Notes: generated by a model from the sequence alone, not told the origin. Counted from the stretch's first letter, positions 7,679 through 17,418 are shown. The stretch is 64,000 nucleotides of DNA from Haemophilus sp. HMSC068C11 (GCF_001815355.1 NZ_KV820361.1:106230-170229); one strand, 5' to 3'. Made by a program: numbers and translations.

Positions 7679-9421
7679 ATGTTTTGGTTTAAAAAGAGCA
7701 AATTCAACGGACGTGAATACCGTGAAGAAACCTCACGAAAAATTTCGTGGGGACATTGGTTTGCTTTTTTTAACATTATCATCGCAATTCTTATTGGCAG
7801 TCGTTATGCCTTTCTCATTGACTGGCCAGATACCTTACTCGGCAAAATTTATTTCTTTATCAGCTTATTAGGCCATTTCAGTTTTTGTGTTTTTGCCCTG
7901 TATTTGCTGGTTATTTTTCCGCTGAGCTTTATCATCAAAAATCACCGCACTTTCCGTGGATTAACGGTAATTATTGCCACGATTTGTACTACTTTATTAC
8001 TGTTTGATACGGAAGTTTTTAATCGCTTTAATATCCACCTTTCTTCTATTGTTTGGAATTTGTTAGTGAACCCTGAAAAGGGCGATCTCTCACGGGATTG
8101 GCAAATTTTCTTTGCGCCAATGCCGATTATTTTGCTAATCCAAATGCTTTTCTCCCGTTGGAGTTGGGAAAAATTACGTAGCTTAGAACGTCAGAAATGG
8201 CTGAAGAAAGTTGGATTAGTGCTGACTTCCACGTTTGTCGCGACACACTTAATTTACGCTTGGGCGGATGCATTTTTATATCGTCCGATTACTATGCAGC
8301 GTTCAAACTTCCCACTTTCTTATCCAATGACCGCAAGAACCTTTTTGGAAAAACAAGGATTTATTAATGCGGAAACATATTCTCAGCGTTTAGAGCAAGA
8401 AGGGCGTTTGGATGCATTAAAAATTGATTATCCGAAAAAAGATCTTCAGTTTGAGCAAGTTGAAAACAAACCAAATATTCTCGTGATTACCGTTTCAGGC
8501 TTACGTTATGATGCGCTAACGAGCGAGAAAATGCCTAAATTGTTTGAGTTTGCCACAAGTTCTACTCAATTTACGAATCATTACAGCAGCGGCAATACGA
8601 ACAATGCCGGCTTAGTAGGCTTATTCTATGGATTGAATGCGAATTATACGGACAGTATTTTGAGTAATCACACACCGTCGGTATTAATTAAAAAGCTACA
8701 AGACGAGAAATATCAATTTGTTGCTTATTCGTCTACGGCATTTAAAGACAGCTTATTTAAACAAGCCTTGTTCCGTAATGTGAAATTACCTAAAGTGAAA
8801 GCCTCTTCGCCAAAAGAAGCGATAAATAGCGTTTTATCTCTCTTAAAAGAGGATAAACCTTGGTTTGCTTATGTGGATTTAGATATTGCGGATCTAACGG
8901 AAGAAAATTACACCAAATCCCTTGCGGAGATTGATCAACAAATTGATGACACTTTAGCATCAGTTTCCTTAGATAATACGATTGTTATTATTACGGCAGA
9001 GCATGGTAAAACGTTTAATAAACTGGATGAAAAAGCACAAGAAAACTATTTCGGTCGTGATGAAATCCAAGTGCCGTTTATTGTTTACTGGAAAGATTTA
9101 CCGGTGCAAGAAGTCTCTAAATTAACGAGTCATACTGATTTGTTACCGGCATTGATGTCATCAATCTTTAAAGTGAAAAATCCAGTTTCGGATTATGCAC
9201 AAGGTCGCAATTTATTTGAGCTTAATGGCGATCCTTGGGCGTTGGCATCGAATTTCCGTTGGAATGTCATTATTCAGCCGGATGGCACACAGTATCATAT
9301 TGATCGCAAAGGAAACTATAAGAAATTTGACCGCACTTATACTGAGCAATCTTCTAGCCGCCCACCGCTCGGCTTATTCTTAGAGGTTTTCAAACAAGAG
9401 CGTTCTTTTATCAATAAATAG
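7679..9421 (+). CDS. yejM: YejM (PbgA/LapC), inner-membrane LPS-level regulator
   Basis: Inner-membrane protein with five predicted N-terminal helices (residues about 20-215) and a periplasmic alkaline-phosphatase/sulfatase-fold domain (about 265-540) starting at PNILVITVSGLRYDAL and carrying ITAEHGKTF. In E. coli YejM binds LPS and restrains the YciM/LapB-FtsH degradation of LpxC, thereby setting LPS synthesis; the fold looks enzymatic but the catalytic metal site is degenerate in studied homologues. At 580 residues it is close to the E. coli length of 586. Second gene of the yejLM pair; no clear terminator follows. Two uptake sequences lie inside the frame. Confidence 0.92.
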   Translation: MFWFKKSKFNGREYREETSRKISWGHWFAFFNIIIAILIGSRYAFLIDWPDTLLGKIYFFISLLGHFSFCVFALYLLVIFPLSFIIKNHRTFRGLTVIIATICTTLLLFDTEVFNRFNIHLSSIVWNLLVNPEKGDLSRDWQIFFAPMPIILLIQMLFSRWSWEKLRSLERQKWLKKVGLVLTSTFVATHLIYAWADAFLYRPITMQRSNFPLSYPMTARTFLEKQGFINAETYSQRLEQEGRLDALKIDYPKKDLQFEQVENKPNILVITVSGLRYDALTSEKMPKLFEFATSSTQFTNHYSSGNTNNAGLVGLFYGLNANYTDSILSNHTPSVLIKKLQDEKYQFVAYSSTAFKDSLFKQALFRNVKLPKVKASSPKEAINSVLSLLKEDKPWFAYVDLDIADLTEENYTKSLAEIDQQIDDTLASVSLDNTIVIITAEHGKTFNKLDEKAQENYFGRDEIQVPFIVYWKDLPVQEVSKLTSHTDLLPALMSSIFKVKNPVSDYAQGRNLFELNGDPWALASNFRWNVIIQPDGTQYHIDRKGNYKKFDRTYTEQSSSRPPLGLFLEVFKQERSFINK

Positions 9422-9612
9422 ATAGCTTTTTTGTGCTTAAAATTTTATACTTTGCACCCAGTTGAAAGACTGAAAAGATGTTATTAATTAAAATCTGCGA
9501 ATTTTTCATAACATTGTAAACAATTCACAATAGCTCAGATCCTTTATTGGGTTTGCTTTTCAATTAATACACTTCTCGTCTCTCTTTTCCTTTCTTTTTT
9601 GGCGGAGTTATT

Positions 9613-10605
9613 ATGAGAAATCACGTTCGTAGCTTTAAAACGTTTATTCGAGACGAAATTATTAAAAAAGGTGGCTGGGTTAATGCCCATGCTCACGCAG
9701 ATCGTGCTTTTACAATGACACCCGAAAAAATTGGCATTTACCACAACAGTAATCTTCAACAAAAATGGGATTTAGTGGACGAAGTTAAACGCACATCCAG
9801 TGTTGATGATTATTACGCTCGTTTCTGTCAATCGATTGAGTTGATGATTTCCCAAGGGGTGACGGCATTTGGTACTTTTGTGGATATTGACCCGATTTGT
9901 GAAGACAGAGCCATCATTGCTGCACACAAAGCTCGCGAAGTCTATAAGCATGACATTATTTTGAAATTCGCAAATCAGACCTTAAAAGGGGTCATTGAGC
10001 CAGAAGCTCGCAAATGGTTTGATATTGGCTCTGATATGGTCGATATGATTGGTGGCTTGCCTTATCGTGATGAGCTTGATTATGGTCGCGGCCTTGAAGC
10101 AATGGACATTCTGCTTGATACTGCTAAATCTCGCGGAATTATGTGTCATGTGCATGTGGATCAATTCAACTCTCCGAAAGAAAAAGAAACTGAGCAGCTT
10201 TGTGACAAAACCATCGAACATGGTATGGAAGGTCGAGTCGTGGCAATCCATGGTATTTCCATTGGTGCACATAGCAAAGAATACCGCTATAAACTTTATG
10301 AGAAAATGCGTCAGGCAAAAATGATGATGATTGCTTGTCCAATGGCGTGGATTGATAGTAATCGCAAAGAAGATTTAATGCCTTTCCATAATGCACTGAC
10401 ACCGGCAGATGAAATGATTCCAGAGGGAATTACCGTGGCATTAGGTACGGATAATATCTGTGATTACATGGTACCACTTTGCGAAGGGGATTTGTGGCAA
10501 GAGCTAAGTTTGCTTGCTGCAGGCTGTCGTTTCCCACATCTTGATGCAATGGTTGATATTGCGAGTATCAACGGACGTAAAGTGTTAGGTTTAGAGCCAG
10601 TTTAA
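9613..10605 (+). CDS. Amidohydrolase-superfamily protein, cytosine-deaminase-like, substrate unknown
   Basis: Metal-dependent hydrolase of the amidohydrolase superfamily, 330 residues. The metal and catalytic set can be read off: HAHAD (His26, His28), HVHVDQ (His179, His181), AIHGIS (His213) and GTDN (Asp280). This HxH / H / H / D layout without a carboxylated lysine resembles mononuclear deaminases such as CodA and related atrazine-degrading enzymes. The usual N-terminal beta-sandwich is mostly missing: the HxH motif comes at residue 26, against about residue 60 in CodA. No signal peptide. The ATG follows a GGAG site. It stands alone with a terminator behind it and no permease or nucleobase gene near it, so the substrate cannot be inferred. 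Confidence 0.8.
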   Translation: MRNHVRSFKTFIRDEIIKKGGWVNAHAHADRAFTMTPEKIGIYHNSNLQQKWDLVDEVKRTSSVDDYYARFCQSIELMISQGVTAFGTFVDIDPICEDRAIIAAHKAREVYKHDIILKFANQTLKGVIEPEARKWFDIGSDMVDMIGGLPYRDELDYGRGLEAMDILLDTAKSRGIMCHVHVDQFNSPKEKETEQLCDKTIEHGMEGRVVAIHGISIGAHSKEYRYKLYEKMRQAKMMMIACPMAWIDSNRKEDLMPFHNALTPADEMIPEGITVALGTDNICDYMVPLCEGDLWQELSLLAAGCRFPHLDAMVDIASINGRKVLGLEPV

Positions 10606-10626
10606 TCCAAAAGTTAGATAGAAGTG

Positions 10627-10662
10627 CGGTCATAAAACGAAACGTTTTGTGGCCGTTTTTAT
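10627..10662 (+). terminator. Terminator after the amidohydrolase gene
   Basis: Stem CGGTCATAAAACG / CGTTTTGTGGCCG (two G-T pairs) with an AAA loop, followed by TTTTTATTT. The left arm runs into an uptake sequence that ends at 10630. Confidence 0.8.
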
Positions 10663-10723
10663 TTATAAGATAAAACAGAACTAATGCTAATTTGACTGAT
10701 TTTAAAACGGACTTTAAGAAAAG

Positions 10724-10799
10724 TGGTGGGCGATACCGGTCTCGAACCAGTGACCCCCTCCTTGTAAGGGAGGTGCTCTCCCAACTGAGCTAATCGCCC
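10724..10799 (-). tRNA. tRNA-Val (anticodon TAC)
   Basis: A 76-base cloverleaf with encoded CCA. Acceptor arms GGGCGAT / ATCGCCC, anticodon stem CTCCC/GGGAG around loop CTTACAA giving anticodon TAC, and T loop TTCGAGA. It is the second of two identical copies transcribed leftward, away from gltX; the pair next to gltX is also found in E. coli (valU cluster). Confidence 0.97.
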
Positions 10800-10858
10800 A
10801 CATAAGAAAAGCGTTTAAATAATGGGAAAGTTTGAGCGGAAAGAACACTTTAGAAAAG

Positions 10859-10934
10859 TGGTGGGCGATACCGGTCTCGAACCAGTGACCCCCTCCTTGT
10901 AAGGGAGGTGCTCTCCCAACTGAGCTAATCGCCC
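10859..10934 (-). tRNA. tRNA-Val (anticodon TAC), first copy
   Basis: Base-for-base identical to the copy 135 bases to its left, including CCA, and the short 3' flank (about GAAAAG) is also alike, which points to a tandem duplication. It is nearest to the promoter and starts 18 bases after its -10 box. Confidence 0.97.
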
Positions 10935-10952
10935 TTAATGTTGTGGATTGGC

Positions 10953-10980
10953 ATTATAAGTATAATGAGATTTCAGTCAA
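10953..10980 (-). promoter_or_regulatory. Promoter of the tRNA-Val pair
   Basis: On the minus strand TTGACT and TATAAT are separated by 16 bases, near-consensus, placed just upstream of the first tRNA-Val. A strong stable-RNA promoter is expected here. Confidence 0.8.
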
Positions 10981-11106
10981 TATATTTTTATGAAAAAGCG
11001 TCTAGTTGTTGCAAAAATAGGCATAAAATCAGATTTTTTATTTAGAAGTCACGCAAGTCGTAGTAAAATAAAGGTAATTTTTGTAAATGAATAGGTTATT
11101 AAGAAA

Positions 11107-12549
11107 ATGAAAATTGATCCTCCTTTTGAATTAGATCCGAATGTCAAAGTACGTACGCGTTTTGCCCCAAGCCCGACAGGTTATTTGCACGTGGGCGGTG
11201 CACGTACAGCCCTTTATTCTTGGTTATTTGCAAAACATAACAACGGTGAATTTGTATTACGTATTGAAGATACCGATTTAGAGCGTTCTACACCGGAAGC
11301 AACAGCGGCAATCATTGAAGGGATGGAGTGGTTAAACCTTGCTTGGGAGCATGGTCCTTATTATCAAACCAAACGCTTTGATCGTTACAATCAAGTGATT
11401 GATGAAATGATTGAACAAGGCTTGGCTTATCGTTGCTATTGCTCTAAAGAGCGCCTTGAAGAATTACGTCATACACAAGAGCAAAACAAAGAAAAACCAC
11501 GTTATGACCGTCATTGTTTACATGATCACAATCATGCAGCCGATGAGCCACATGTTGTGCGTTTTAAAAATCCAACAGAAGGTTCAGTCGTATTTGATGA
11601 TGCGGTGCGTGGTCGCATTGAAATCAGCAACAGTGAATTAGATGATTTAATTATTCGTCGTACCGATGGTTCACCAACCTACAACTTCTGTGTGGTAGTG
11701 GATGACTGGGATATGGGCATTACTCATGTTGTGCGTGGTGAAGACCATATTAACAACACCCCGCGTCAAATTAATATCTTAAAAGCGTTAGGCGCACCAA
11801 TTCCAGTATATGCGCACGTTTCCATGATTAATGGTGATGATGGCCAAAAACTCTCAAAACGTCATGGTGCGGTAAGTGTGATGCAATATCGTGATGACGG
11901 TTATTTACCAGAAGCCTTAATCAATTATCTTGTTCGTTTAGGTTGGGGCCATGGTGACCAAGAGATCTTTACACGTGAAGAAATGATTAAATTCTTCGAA
12001 TTAGATCACGTGAGTAAATCTGCAAGTGCATTTAACACAGAAAAATTATTGTGGTTAAATCACCACTATATTCGTGAATTACCACCTGAATATGTGGCAA
12101 AACACCTTGCATGGCACTATAAAGATCAAGGTATTGATACATCAAATGGCCCAGCATTAACTGAAATCGTGACGATGCTTGCAGAACGTTGTAAAACCTT
12201 AAAAGAAATGGCATCAGCAAGCCGTTATTTCTTCGAAGAGTTTGAAAGTTTTGATGAAGCAGCGGTGAAGAAACACTTTAAAGTAGCGGCGATTGAACCA
12301 CTTGAAAAAGTAAAAGAAAAATTGACCGCACTTTCTAGCTGGGATTTACATTCTACGCATGAAGCGATTGAACAAACCGCGGCTGAATTAGAAGTGGGTA
12401 TGGGTAAAGTCGGGATGCCATTACGCGTAGCTGTAACAGGCTCAGGTCAATCACCTTCTATGGATGTGACATTAGTGGGTATCGGTCGTGAACGTGTGTT
12501 AGCGCGTATCCAACGTGCCATTGATTTTATTAAATCTCAAAACGCTTAA
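11107..12549 (+). CDS. gltX: Glutamyl-tRNA synthetase
   Basis: Class I aminoacyl-tRNA synthetase that charges tRNA-Glu in the cytoplasm. The HIGH-type motif is seen as HVGG at residues 28-31 in the context [19 protein letters not shown], and the KMSKS-type motif as KLSKR at 248-252. Cysteines and a histidine in RCYCSKE and RYDRHC (about residues 100-140) form the zinc-ribbon region of discriminating bacterial enzymes. 480 residues is a normal length. The flanking tRNA-Val and tRNA-Ala(GGC) genes reproduce the E. coli neighbourhood of gltX. Confidence 0.97.
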   Translation: MKIDPPFELDPNVKVRTRFAPSPTGYLHVGGARTALYSWLFAKHNNGEFVLRIEDTDLERSTPEATAAIIEGMEWLNLAWEHGPYYQTKRFDRYNQVIDEMIEQGLAYRCYCSKERLEELRHTQEQNKEKPRYDRHCLHDHNHAADEPHVVRFKNPTEGSVVFDDAVRGRIEISNSELDDLIIRRTDGSPTYNFCVVVDDWDMGITHVVRGEDHINNTPRQINILKALGAPIPVYAHVSMINGDDGQKLSKRHGAVSVMQYRDDGYLPEALINYLVRLGWGHGDQEIFTREEMIKFFELDHVSKSASAFNTEKLLWLNHHYIRELPPEYVAKHLAWHYKDQGIDTSNGPALTEIVTMLAERCKTLKEMASASRYFFEEFESFDEAAVKKHFKVAAIEPLEKVKEKLTALSSWDLHSTHEAIEQTAAELEVGMGKVGMPLRVAVTGSGQSPSMDVTLVGIGRERVLARIQRAIDFIKSQNA

Positions 12550-12586
12550 TATTTAGGCTGATAAGCGAGATTTGATTATTTCAATA

Positions 12587-12615
12587 TTGACAGTTTATCA
12601 GCCGAAATTTATCAT
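12587..12615 (+). promoter_or_regulatory. tRNA-Ala promoter
   Basis: Consensus TTGACA, a 17-base spacer and TATCAT end 14 bases before the tRNA-Ala gene. The spacer also holds the right arm of an inverted repeat, GGCTGATAA at 12556-12564 and TTATCAGCC at 12595-12603, which could form a long-loop hairpin at the end of the gltX transcript. Confidence 0.8.
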
Positions 12616-12628
12616 AGCTTGCGTTATT

Positions 12629-12705
<77 letters not shown>

Positions 12706-12712
12706 AATTTAA

Positions 12713-12750
12713 AACCTTGAAACTTAAAGTGAGTTTCAAGGTTTTTTCTT
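12713..12750 (+). terminator. Terminator after tRNA-Ala
   Basis: Twelve-base perfect stem AACCTTGAAACT / AGTTTCAAGGTT with a seven-base loop, followed by TTTTCTT. It lies 10 bases before the end of the convergent mtgA gene. Confidence 0.9.
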
Positions 12751-12760
12751 TATGGCAAAT

Positions 12761-13507
12761 CTACATTTCTTTTAGGTAATTTAAGCCTAATCCATTCATT
12801 TGTCGCATAATCCAACTTTGTTTTTTACGAACTAACGCACTAGGCTTATTCACTTTATAGATGATAGGGTTTGGTAAAACCGCTGCGAGTAATGCCGCTT
12901 CTGATTGAGTTAAATTCTTCGCTGATTTTTTGAAGTAATAGCGACTAGCCGCTTCTACACCAAAGATGCCATTACCAAATTCTGCGATGTTCAAATACAC
13001 TTCTAAAATGCGTTCTTTGGACCAAAAGATTTCCATTAATGCCGTTGTGGGAACTTCTAATCCTTTGCGAAACCAACTTTGTCCATGCCAGAGAACGAGG
13101 TTTTTTGCTGTTTGTTGAGAAATCGTTGAAGCGCCTCGGGTTCGGCGAGATTTTTCATTAAATTTAAAGGCCTTTTGAATCGCCTCAAAATCAAAGCCCC
13201 AGTGGTTGGGAAATTTTTGATCTTCAGCGGCAATCACCGCAAGCTGCATATTTGGTGAGATTTCATCAAGGCTCACCCAATCGTATTTGATTGAATAGCT
13301 GAAATCCAACTGTAATAAGTGCCCGATTTTTTGCTGTGCCATATAGGCAGAGAAGGGAACAGGGATAAAGCGGAAGCAAATGAAAAATGCCAGGATTGCG
13401 AGAGAAAAACACCACGCAACCCGCTGCCAATTTTTTTTCCACCAAGATGGGCGAAAAAGATGTAAAAGTGCGGTCAGAATTCGCTTAGTTTTTTGCAGCT
13501 TGCTCAT
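12761..13507 (-). CDS. mtgA: MtgA, monofunctional peptidoglycan glycosyltransferase
   Basis: Polymerises lipid II into glycan strands at the inner membrane. One N-terminal helix (about residues 30-50) anchors a GT51 domain: the catalytic glutamate is Glu95 in [17 protein letters not shown], followed by [15 protein letters not shown] and a second conserved block [29 protein letters not shown]. No penicillin-binding domain follows, so the protein is monofunctional; 248 residues is the usual size. Its start codon lies inside trpR with a 23-base overlap, meaning its ribosome site is within the trpR coding sequence. Confidence 0.96.
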   Translation of the reverse strand: MSKLQKTKRILTALLHLFRPSWWKKNWQRVAWCFSLAILAFFICFRFIPVPFSAYMAQQKIGHLLQLDFSYSIKYDWVSLDEISPNMQLAVIAAEDQKFPNHWGFDFEAIQKAFKFNEKSRRTRGASTISQQTAKNLVLWHGQSWFRKGLEVPTTALMEIFWSKERILEVYLNIAEFGNGIFGVEAASRYYFKKSAKNLTQSEAALLAAVLPNPIIYKVNKPSALVRKKQSWIMRQMNGLGLNYLKEM

Positions 13508-13793
13508 CGAGTTGGCTTTTCACCCAGTTTATAAAATCTGGATCCATTGTTTTGAGCATATTAGAACCACGAGTAATGGTTGCCGCACTGGTATTGAGAT
13601 TTTGTTGAATCTCTCGTTGTGAGAGATTTTTATCCAATAACTGCGCCACGATTTGTAAACGTAAACCCACTGCATCACGCTCATCTGGCGTGAGCAGAAG
13701 CGTTAATAAATCTTGTGCTTTCCCTTGTTCAAACGCGGCTTGCAAGGTCGCGAGGAAAGCATTCCATTGTTCTAAATTGCGACTAATATACAT
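13485..13793 (-). CDS. trpR: TrpR, tryptophan repressor
   Basis: All-helical dimeric repressor that binds operators of the trp regulon when loaded with L-tryptophan. The 102 residues show the family core [21 protein letters not shown] followed by the helix-turn-helix [22 protein letters not shown], as in E. coli TrpR. A TrpR-type operator lies 12 bases upstream of its start, so it is probably autoregulated. The order slt-trpR matches E. coli; the overlap with mtgA links the repressor to a cell-wall gene. Confidence 0.97.
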   Translation of the reverse strand: MYISRNLEQWNAFLATLQAAFEQGKAQDLLTLLLTPDERDAVGLRLQIVAQLLDKNLSQREIQQNLNTSAATITRGSNMLKTMDPDFINWVKSQLDEQAAKN

Positions 13794-13805
13794 ATCAACA
13801 ATCCT

Positions 13806-13823
13806 ATACTATTAAACTAGTGC
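13806..13823 (-). promoter_or_regulatory. TrpR operator upstream of trpR
   Basis: ATACTATTAAACTAGTGC matches the symmetrical trp operator consensus GTACTAGTTAACTAGTAC at about 14 of 18 positions, counted by eye. A further ACTAGT half-site follows at 13825-13830, running into the last codons of slt. The site occupies most of the 32-base gap between slt and trpR. Confidence 0.75.
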
Positions 13824-13825
13824 GA

Positions 13826-16018
13826 CTAGTATAGCCGATCGTATTCCTCTTTGCTAAAGGTTTGTAATTTTTCTTTGTCTTGTAGGTGTTGATAGTAAAA
13901 ATCGTAAGTTAATACGTTTTGAACATAACCTCGCGTTTCAAAGAACGGAATAGAGGCAATAAATTCATCCATAGCCAATTTGCCATTGGCTCTCGAAAGC
14001 CATTTTTCTACACGGCTTGCTCCCGCATTATAGGCAGAGGCGATCAAAATACGATTATTTGGATATTTAGCATTTAGTTCATTTAAGTGAGCTGTACCGA
14101 GTAAAATATTATTAAGCGGTTTGAATAGATCTGATTCGCCGTTATAAGGAAGCTGTTGATTTTCTGCTGTTTTTTGCGCAGTACTTGGTAATAGCTGCAT
14201 TAATCCTCGAGCATTTGCGGAAGATTGTGCCATTGGATTCCAAGCACTTTCTTGGCGCGCAATGGCCATGGCGAAGGTTTTGGTAACACGATTATCCACA
14301 ATGGCTTGAGGTTCTGTTACGCTGAGGTTCACATTGCTGAGGGCAATATCAAAATATTGACTGTAAGCATTTGGTAAGCGTAAGTCGATATAATCCCAAG
14401 CTTTTGCAATAATCGAGCCATCTACGCCCAATTCAAACCAATTTTGTTCATTCGCATATTGGCTTAACGCAAGTTGTTTCTCTTGCGGTAATTTTTCCAA
14501 TAGAGAACGCCAGCGTTGTTTGGCTGCACCTAATCGATCTAATTGGCGTAGTTCTGCAATCTCAGCTAATTCAGTTGCATATTTCTCTTGGATATTGGAC
14601 TCTTGAGGAATTTTAGGCATTTCCAGTTTATAGGAATGGCCTAATTTGACCGCAGCCAACATTGGATAAAAACCACGTTCTTTCGATAAAGCTTCTAAGT
14701 GTTGTTTTGCCTCTTTATCGGATGCTTGAGCGGTTGTTTTAGCCATCCAATAACGCCATTCTTGTTTTTGTTTTGCTTCATCTGAAAGTGCATTTAACCA
14801 GGCGAGTAAATCCGTTTTTTGCCAAATAGCTGTACGTAAACGACGCTCAATGAGATTATCGGCATTAAGTTTGAGAAGTTCCTGATCGCGCCATTGGGCA
14901 AAATTAGGGCTTTCATTATCAAAGAAACGGCTAATAAAGGCGATTTTCCAATCACGTAATTCCGTTTCATTTAATTGCCAATTTTTCGCCCATTGTTCGT
15001 AAAGGGTAAACGTTGGCTCATTCATATTTTCCGGAATCGTCCGCAAATAACGACCAAAGCCTTGTAATACAGCAAATTTGTTGATAATGCTATTTGTATT
15101 GTTATCAATTAATGGTGATGCATCCGCAAGTGTTTTTAAGTTTGCCGGATTTTTTAAGAGATCCTGATAAAGTGCTAAATTAGTGACCACTTGCTCATCT
15201 TCTTTAGCATTCTCAATTTTTTCTAACTCTTTAGCGAGTATTTCTAATCCTTTCGCGTCATTTTTACTGAAGAGCATTTCCGCTTTTTGATATATTTTGT
15301 CTGGAGTACGTCCACCCTGTGAATACCATGCCGTCCAGAGTTGCGCATCATTAGGAAGTTCAGCATTATTGAGCCAAAGTTGTTCATATTCAGACAAAAT
15401 AGCCGATTTATTCTTATCGTTTGATTGGTTTTCTGCTGTTTGATTGGTATTGGCTGCTTCTATTTGATATTTAGCCGTGAGCACGGCAATTTGTGTTTCC
15501 AAATTATTTGGCGTGAGTTTAGCGAGCGCTTGAGTATCTTCAGCATTGGTGAATAACGTAAAAATGCTTTGTTCTAATTTTCCGCGTAGAAAATGAGAGG
15601 CATGCTGCTGAATAAATTGTTCAATGTTTGTTCGTAATGCATTTACTTCTTCACGAGGCGTATCGCGATTAACGGTTTTTACACGCGCATCTAAATAAGC
15701 CGCCATAGCATCAGCTTGCAATGGATAGCCTTTTAAAGAATCAATAAGCCCAAGAAATAATTTGGCATTATTAGAAACATGATTATTTTTGACCGCACTT
15801 TTTAGAAGCGATTCTAGTTGCAGAAAAGTCGCGCGTTGTTCAATCAGCTTTAATTCATGCGCGTGCTGTTGTTGTGCCCATTTGGCTTGTTCTTCTGCAA
15901 GGTTAGTTTGTGGCACCGTTTCATTTTTGCTTTTATGGGCATGCTGATTAGCCAAAGCTGAGCCTGAAAGTGCGGTTAAAATTAATAACGAAATTGTCGT
16001 GTGTTTAAGTGCTCGCAT
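13826..16018 (-). CDS. slt: Slt, soluble lytic murein transglycosylase
   Basis: Periplasmic enzyme that cleaves peptidoglycan between MurNAc and GlcNAc, forming 1,6-anhydro ends. A signal peptide (residues 1 to about 24, ending SGSALANQ) precedes a long alpha-superhelical ring domain, a linker domain and a C-terminal goose-lysozyme-like domain with catalytic Glu590 in AIARQESAWNP, then SSANARGLMQLLPSTAQ and ASAYNAGASRV. I use the ATG with GGAA nine bases upstream, giving 730 residues; an ATG four codons earlier lacks a ribosome site. Upstream of trpR as in E. coli. The N-terminal 200 residues are rich in Gln, Lys and Glu. Confidence 0.94.
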   Translation of the reverse strand: MRALKHTTISLLILTALSGSALANQHAHKSKNETVPQTNLAEEQAKWAQQQHAHELKLIEQRATFLQLESLLKSAVKNNHVSNNAKLFLGLIDSLKGYPLQADAMAAYLDARVKTVNRDTPREEVNALRTNIEQFIQQHASHFLRGKLEQSIFTLFTNAEDTQALAKLTPNNLETQIAVLTAKYQIEAANTNQTAENQSNDKNKSAILSEYEQLWLNNAELPNDAQLWTAWYSQGGRTPDKIYQKAEMLFSKNDAKGLEILAKELEKIENAKEDEQVVTNLALYQDLLKNPANLKTLADASPLIDNNTNSIINKFAVLQGFGRYLRTIPENMNEPTFTLYEQWAKNWQLNETELRDWKIAFISRFFDNESPNFAQWRDQELLKLNADNLIERRLRTAIWQKTDLLAWLNALSDEAKQKQEWRYWMAKTTAQASDKEAKQHLEALSKERGFYPMLAAVKLGHSYKLEMPKIPQESNIQEKYATELAEIAELRQLDRLGAAKQRWRSLLEKLPQEKQLALSQYANEQNWFELGVDGSIIAKAWDYIDLRLPNAYSQYFDIALSNVNLSVTEPQAIVDNRVTKTFAMAIARQESAWNPMAQSSANARGLMQLLPSTAQKTAENQQLPYNGESDLFKPLNNILLGTAHLNELNAKYPNNRILIASAYNAGASRVEKWLSRANGKLAMDEFIASIPFFETRGYVQNVLTYDFYYQHLQDKEKLQTFSKEEYDRLY

Positions 16019-16038
16019 AGGAGATTCCATATAAAGAG

Positions 16039-16064
16039 AAAGACGGATATTTAGATCCGTCTTT
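16039..16064 (-). terminator. Hairpin after yciI
   Basis: Ten-base perfect stem AAAGACGGAT / ATCCGTCTTT with a six-base loop. On the minus strand it is followed by CTCTTTAT, a modest T-rich tail. It ends the yci cluster just before slt. Confidence 0.7.
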
Positions 16065-16084
16065 GAGTGTAGAGTTCGTTTTAT

Positions 16085-16381
16085 TTAGAAAACTTTTTTG
16101 AAAGGCTTCACAATCACATCACCGTAAACGCCAGCTTCAACATAAGGATCTTGTGCCGCCCAGTCTTTTGCTGCAGACAGGCTTTCGAATTGAGCAATCA
16201 CAGTCGAGCCTGTAAAGCCAGCTTCACCTGGATTTTCATCATCAATGGCCGGATTAGGACCTGCGGTTAATAAACGACCTTCTTCTTGTAATTGTTTTAA
16301 ACGAGCAAGATGTTGTTCACGTACAGCAAGACGTTTTTCTAAGGTGCCGGGAATGTCTTGGGCAAAAATTACATAGTACAT
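16085..16381 (-). CDS. yciI: YciI-like protein
   Basis: A 98-residue ferredoxin-like protein of the YciI family. The HI0828-type protein structure is known, with a conserved His/Asp pair proposed to be catalytic; here [10 protein letters not shown] provides the His and the family motif AGPNPAIDD the Asp. No substrate is established. I start at the ATG with AGGAG eight bases upstream; the longer frame of six more codons overlaps that site. It follows yciA with an 11-base gap. In E. coli tonB lies between yciA and yciI; it is absent here. Confidence 0.88.
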   Translation of the reverse strand: MYYVIFAQDIPGTLEKRLAVREQHLARLKQLQEEGRLLTAGPNPAIDDENPGEAGFTGSTVIAQFESLSAAKDWAAQDPYVEAGVYGDVIVKPFKKVF

Positions 16382-16392
16382 AGCTTCTCCTA

Positions 16393-16863
16393 TTAGCAAC
16401 TTAAGTGCAATTCTTCAATCGTTTTTAAGGCTTGTTCTAATTCATGGTTGCCTTCACGTGGGATGCTGCGAGATTTTCCGTCAGCATCCACTGCAACGAA
16501 GGTAAATACCGCATCGGTGACACAATAGCGTTCACCAATGGGTTCGCTAGAGACTTTTTTTACCCAGACTTCTACTTTAATTTTAATAGAAGAACGACCC
16601 ACTTTAAGACATTGTCCGTAGCAGCAAACCACATCCCCTACCGAGATAGGCTTAATGAAGTTCATACTTTCTACGGCAACGGTGACCACACGGCCATGAG
16701 CGATTTCTTTCGCTAGAATCGCTCCGCCCATATCCATTTGTGACATAATCCAACCACCGAAAATATCGCCATTGGCGTTGGTATCTGAAGGCATTGCTAA
16801 GGTACGTAATAATAATACGCCTTTAGATTGACGACCTTCTTTATCAGTAAGATTTGAAACCAT
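16393..16863 (-). CDS. yciA: YciA, acyl-CoA thioesterase
   Basis: Hot-dog-fold thioesterase hydrolysing a range of acyl-CoAs in the cytoplasm. The family signature is visible: [21 protein letters not shown] at about residues 17-37 (Asn/Asp of the active site) and [24 protein letters not shown]. Length 156 residues matches the well-studied H. influenzae HI0827 protein. Its start overlaps the end of yciB by one base, so the two are translated in tandem. Feedback inhibition by free CoA is known for this family. Confidence 0.95.
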   Translation of the reverse strand: MVSNLTDKEGRQSKGVLLLRTLAMPSDTNANGDIFGGWIMSQMDMGGAILAKEIAHGRVVTVAVESMNFIKPISVGDVVCCYGQCLKVGRSSIKIKVEVWVKKVSSEPIGERYCVTDAVFTFVAVDADGKSRSIPREGNHELEQALKTIEELHLSC

Positions 16864-17417
16864 TATTTTTCCCCATCATTTTTTTGATCATCTTTAGGTA
16901 AGTAACGGTAAATATAAGCACCGCTGACGATTGTTGCAACAAAGGTCATACCAAGTAAACCAAAAGATTTGAAATCAACCCAAGCATCTTCAGACATATT
17001 TTGGCTGATATAAATATTTACAAGCATACACAGAATGAAAAATCCTGCCCAGCCTAAATTCAATTTGTTCCACACATTATCCGGTAATTGGATTTCTTTG
17101 CCTAATAACTTTTTCACCAGTGGCGTATTGAATTGGAATTGTGCAACCAATAAAACAATGGCAAATAAGGCATTAATAATCGTGACTTTCCATTGTAGGT
17201 ATTTGATTTCATTGAAATAGGCAGTGAGCAAACCAAAAAAGACGACAGCAATTGCCATGATTTTTTGTTGTTTCTCAATCATGCCATATTTCAGTTTTAG
17301 TACAACCATCTGAATGATGGTCGCGATAACTAAGACAATCGCCGCCTCACGCACACCAAACATTTTGTAGGTGATGAAAAAGAGAACAAGCGGAATAAAT
17401 TCAAGAAGTTGTTTCAT
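16863..17417 (-). CDS. yciB: YciB, inner-membrane septation/envelope protein
   Basis: Polytopic inner-membrane protein (about five helices, 184 residues) of the YciB/IspZ intracellular septation family. Family landmarks are the N-terminal [15 protein letters not shown] and [21 protein letters not shown]. In E. coli it interacts with divisome and elongasome proteins and helps maintain envelope integrity; the biochemical activity is not known. It lies between yciC and yciA with overlaps or one-base gaps, so the three form one transcription unit. Confidence 0.92.
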   Translation of the reverse strand: MKQLLEFIPLVLFFITYKMFGVREAAIVLVIATIIQMVVLKLKYGMIEKQQKIMAIAVVFFGLLTAYFNEIKYLQWKVTIINALFAIVLLVAQFQFNTPLVKKLLGKEIQLPDNVWNKLNLGWAGFFILCMLVNIYISQNMSEDAWVDFKSFGLLGMTFVATIVSGAYIYRYLPKDDQKNDGEK

Positions 17418-17418
17418 A

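Noticed and set aside
9515..9536. CRP site upstream of the amidohydrolase
   Set aside because: ATTGT/ACAAT arms are nine bases apart, but the CRP half-sites TGTGA and TCACA are not there with the proper six-base spacing.
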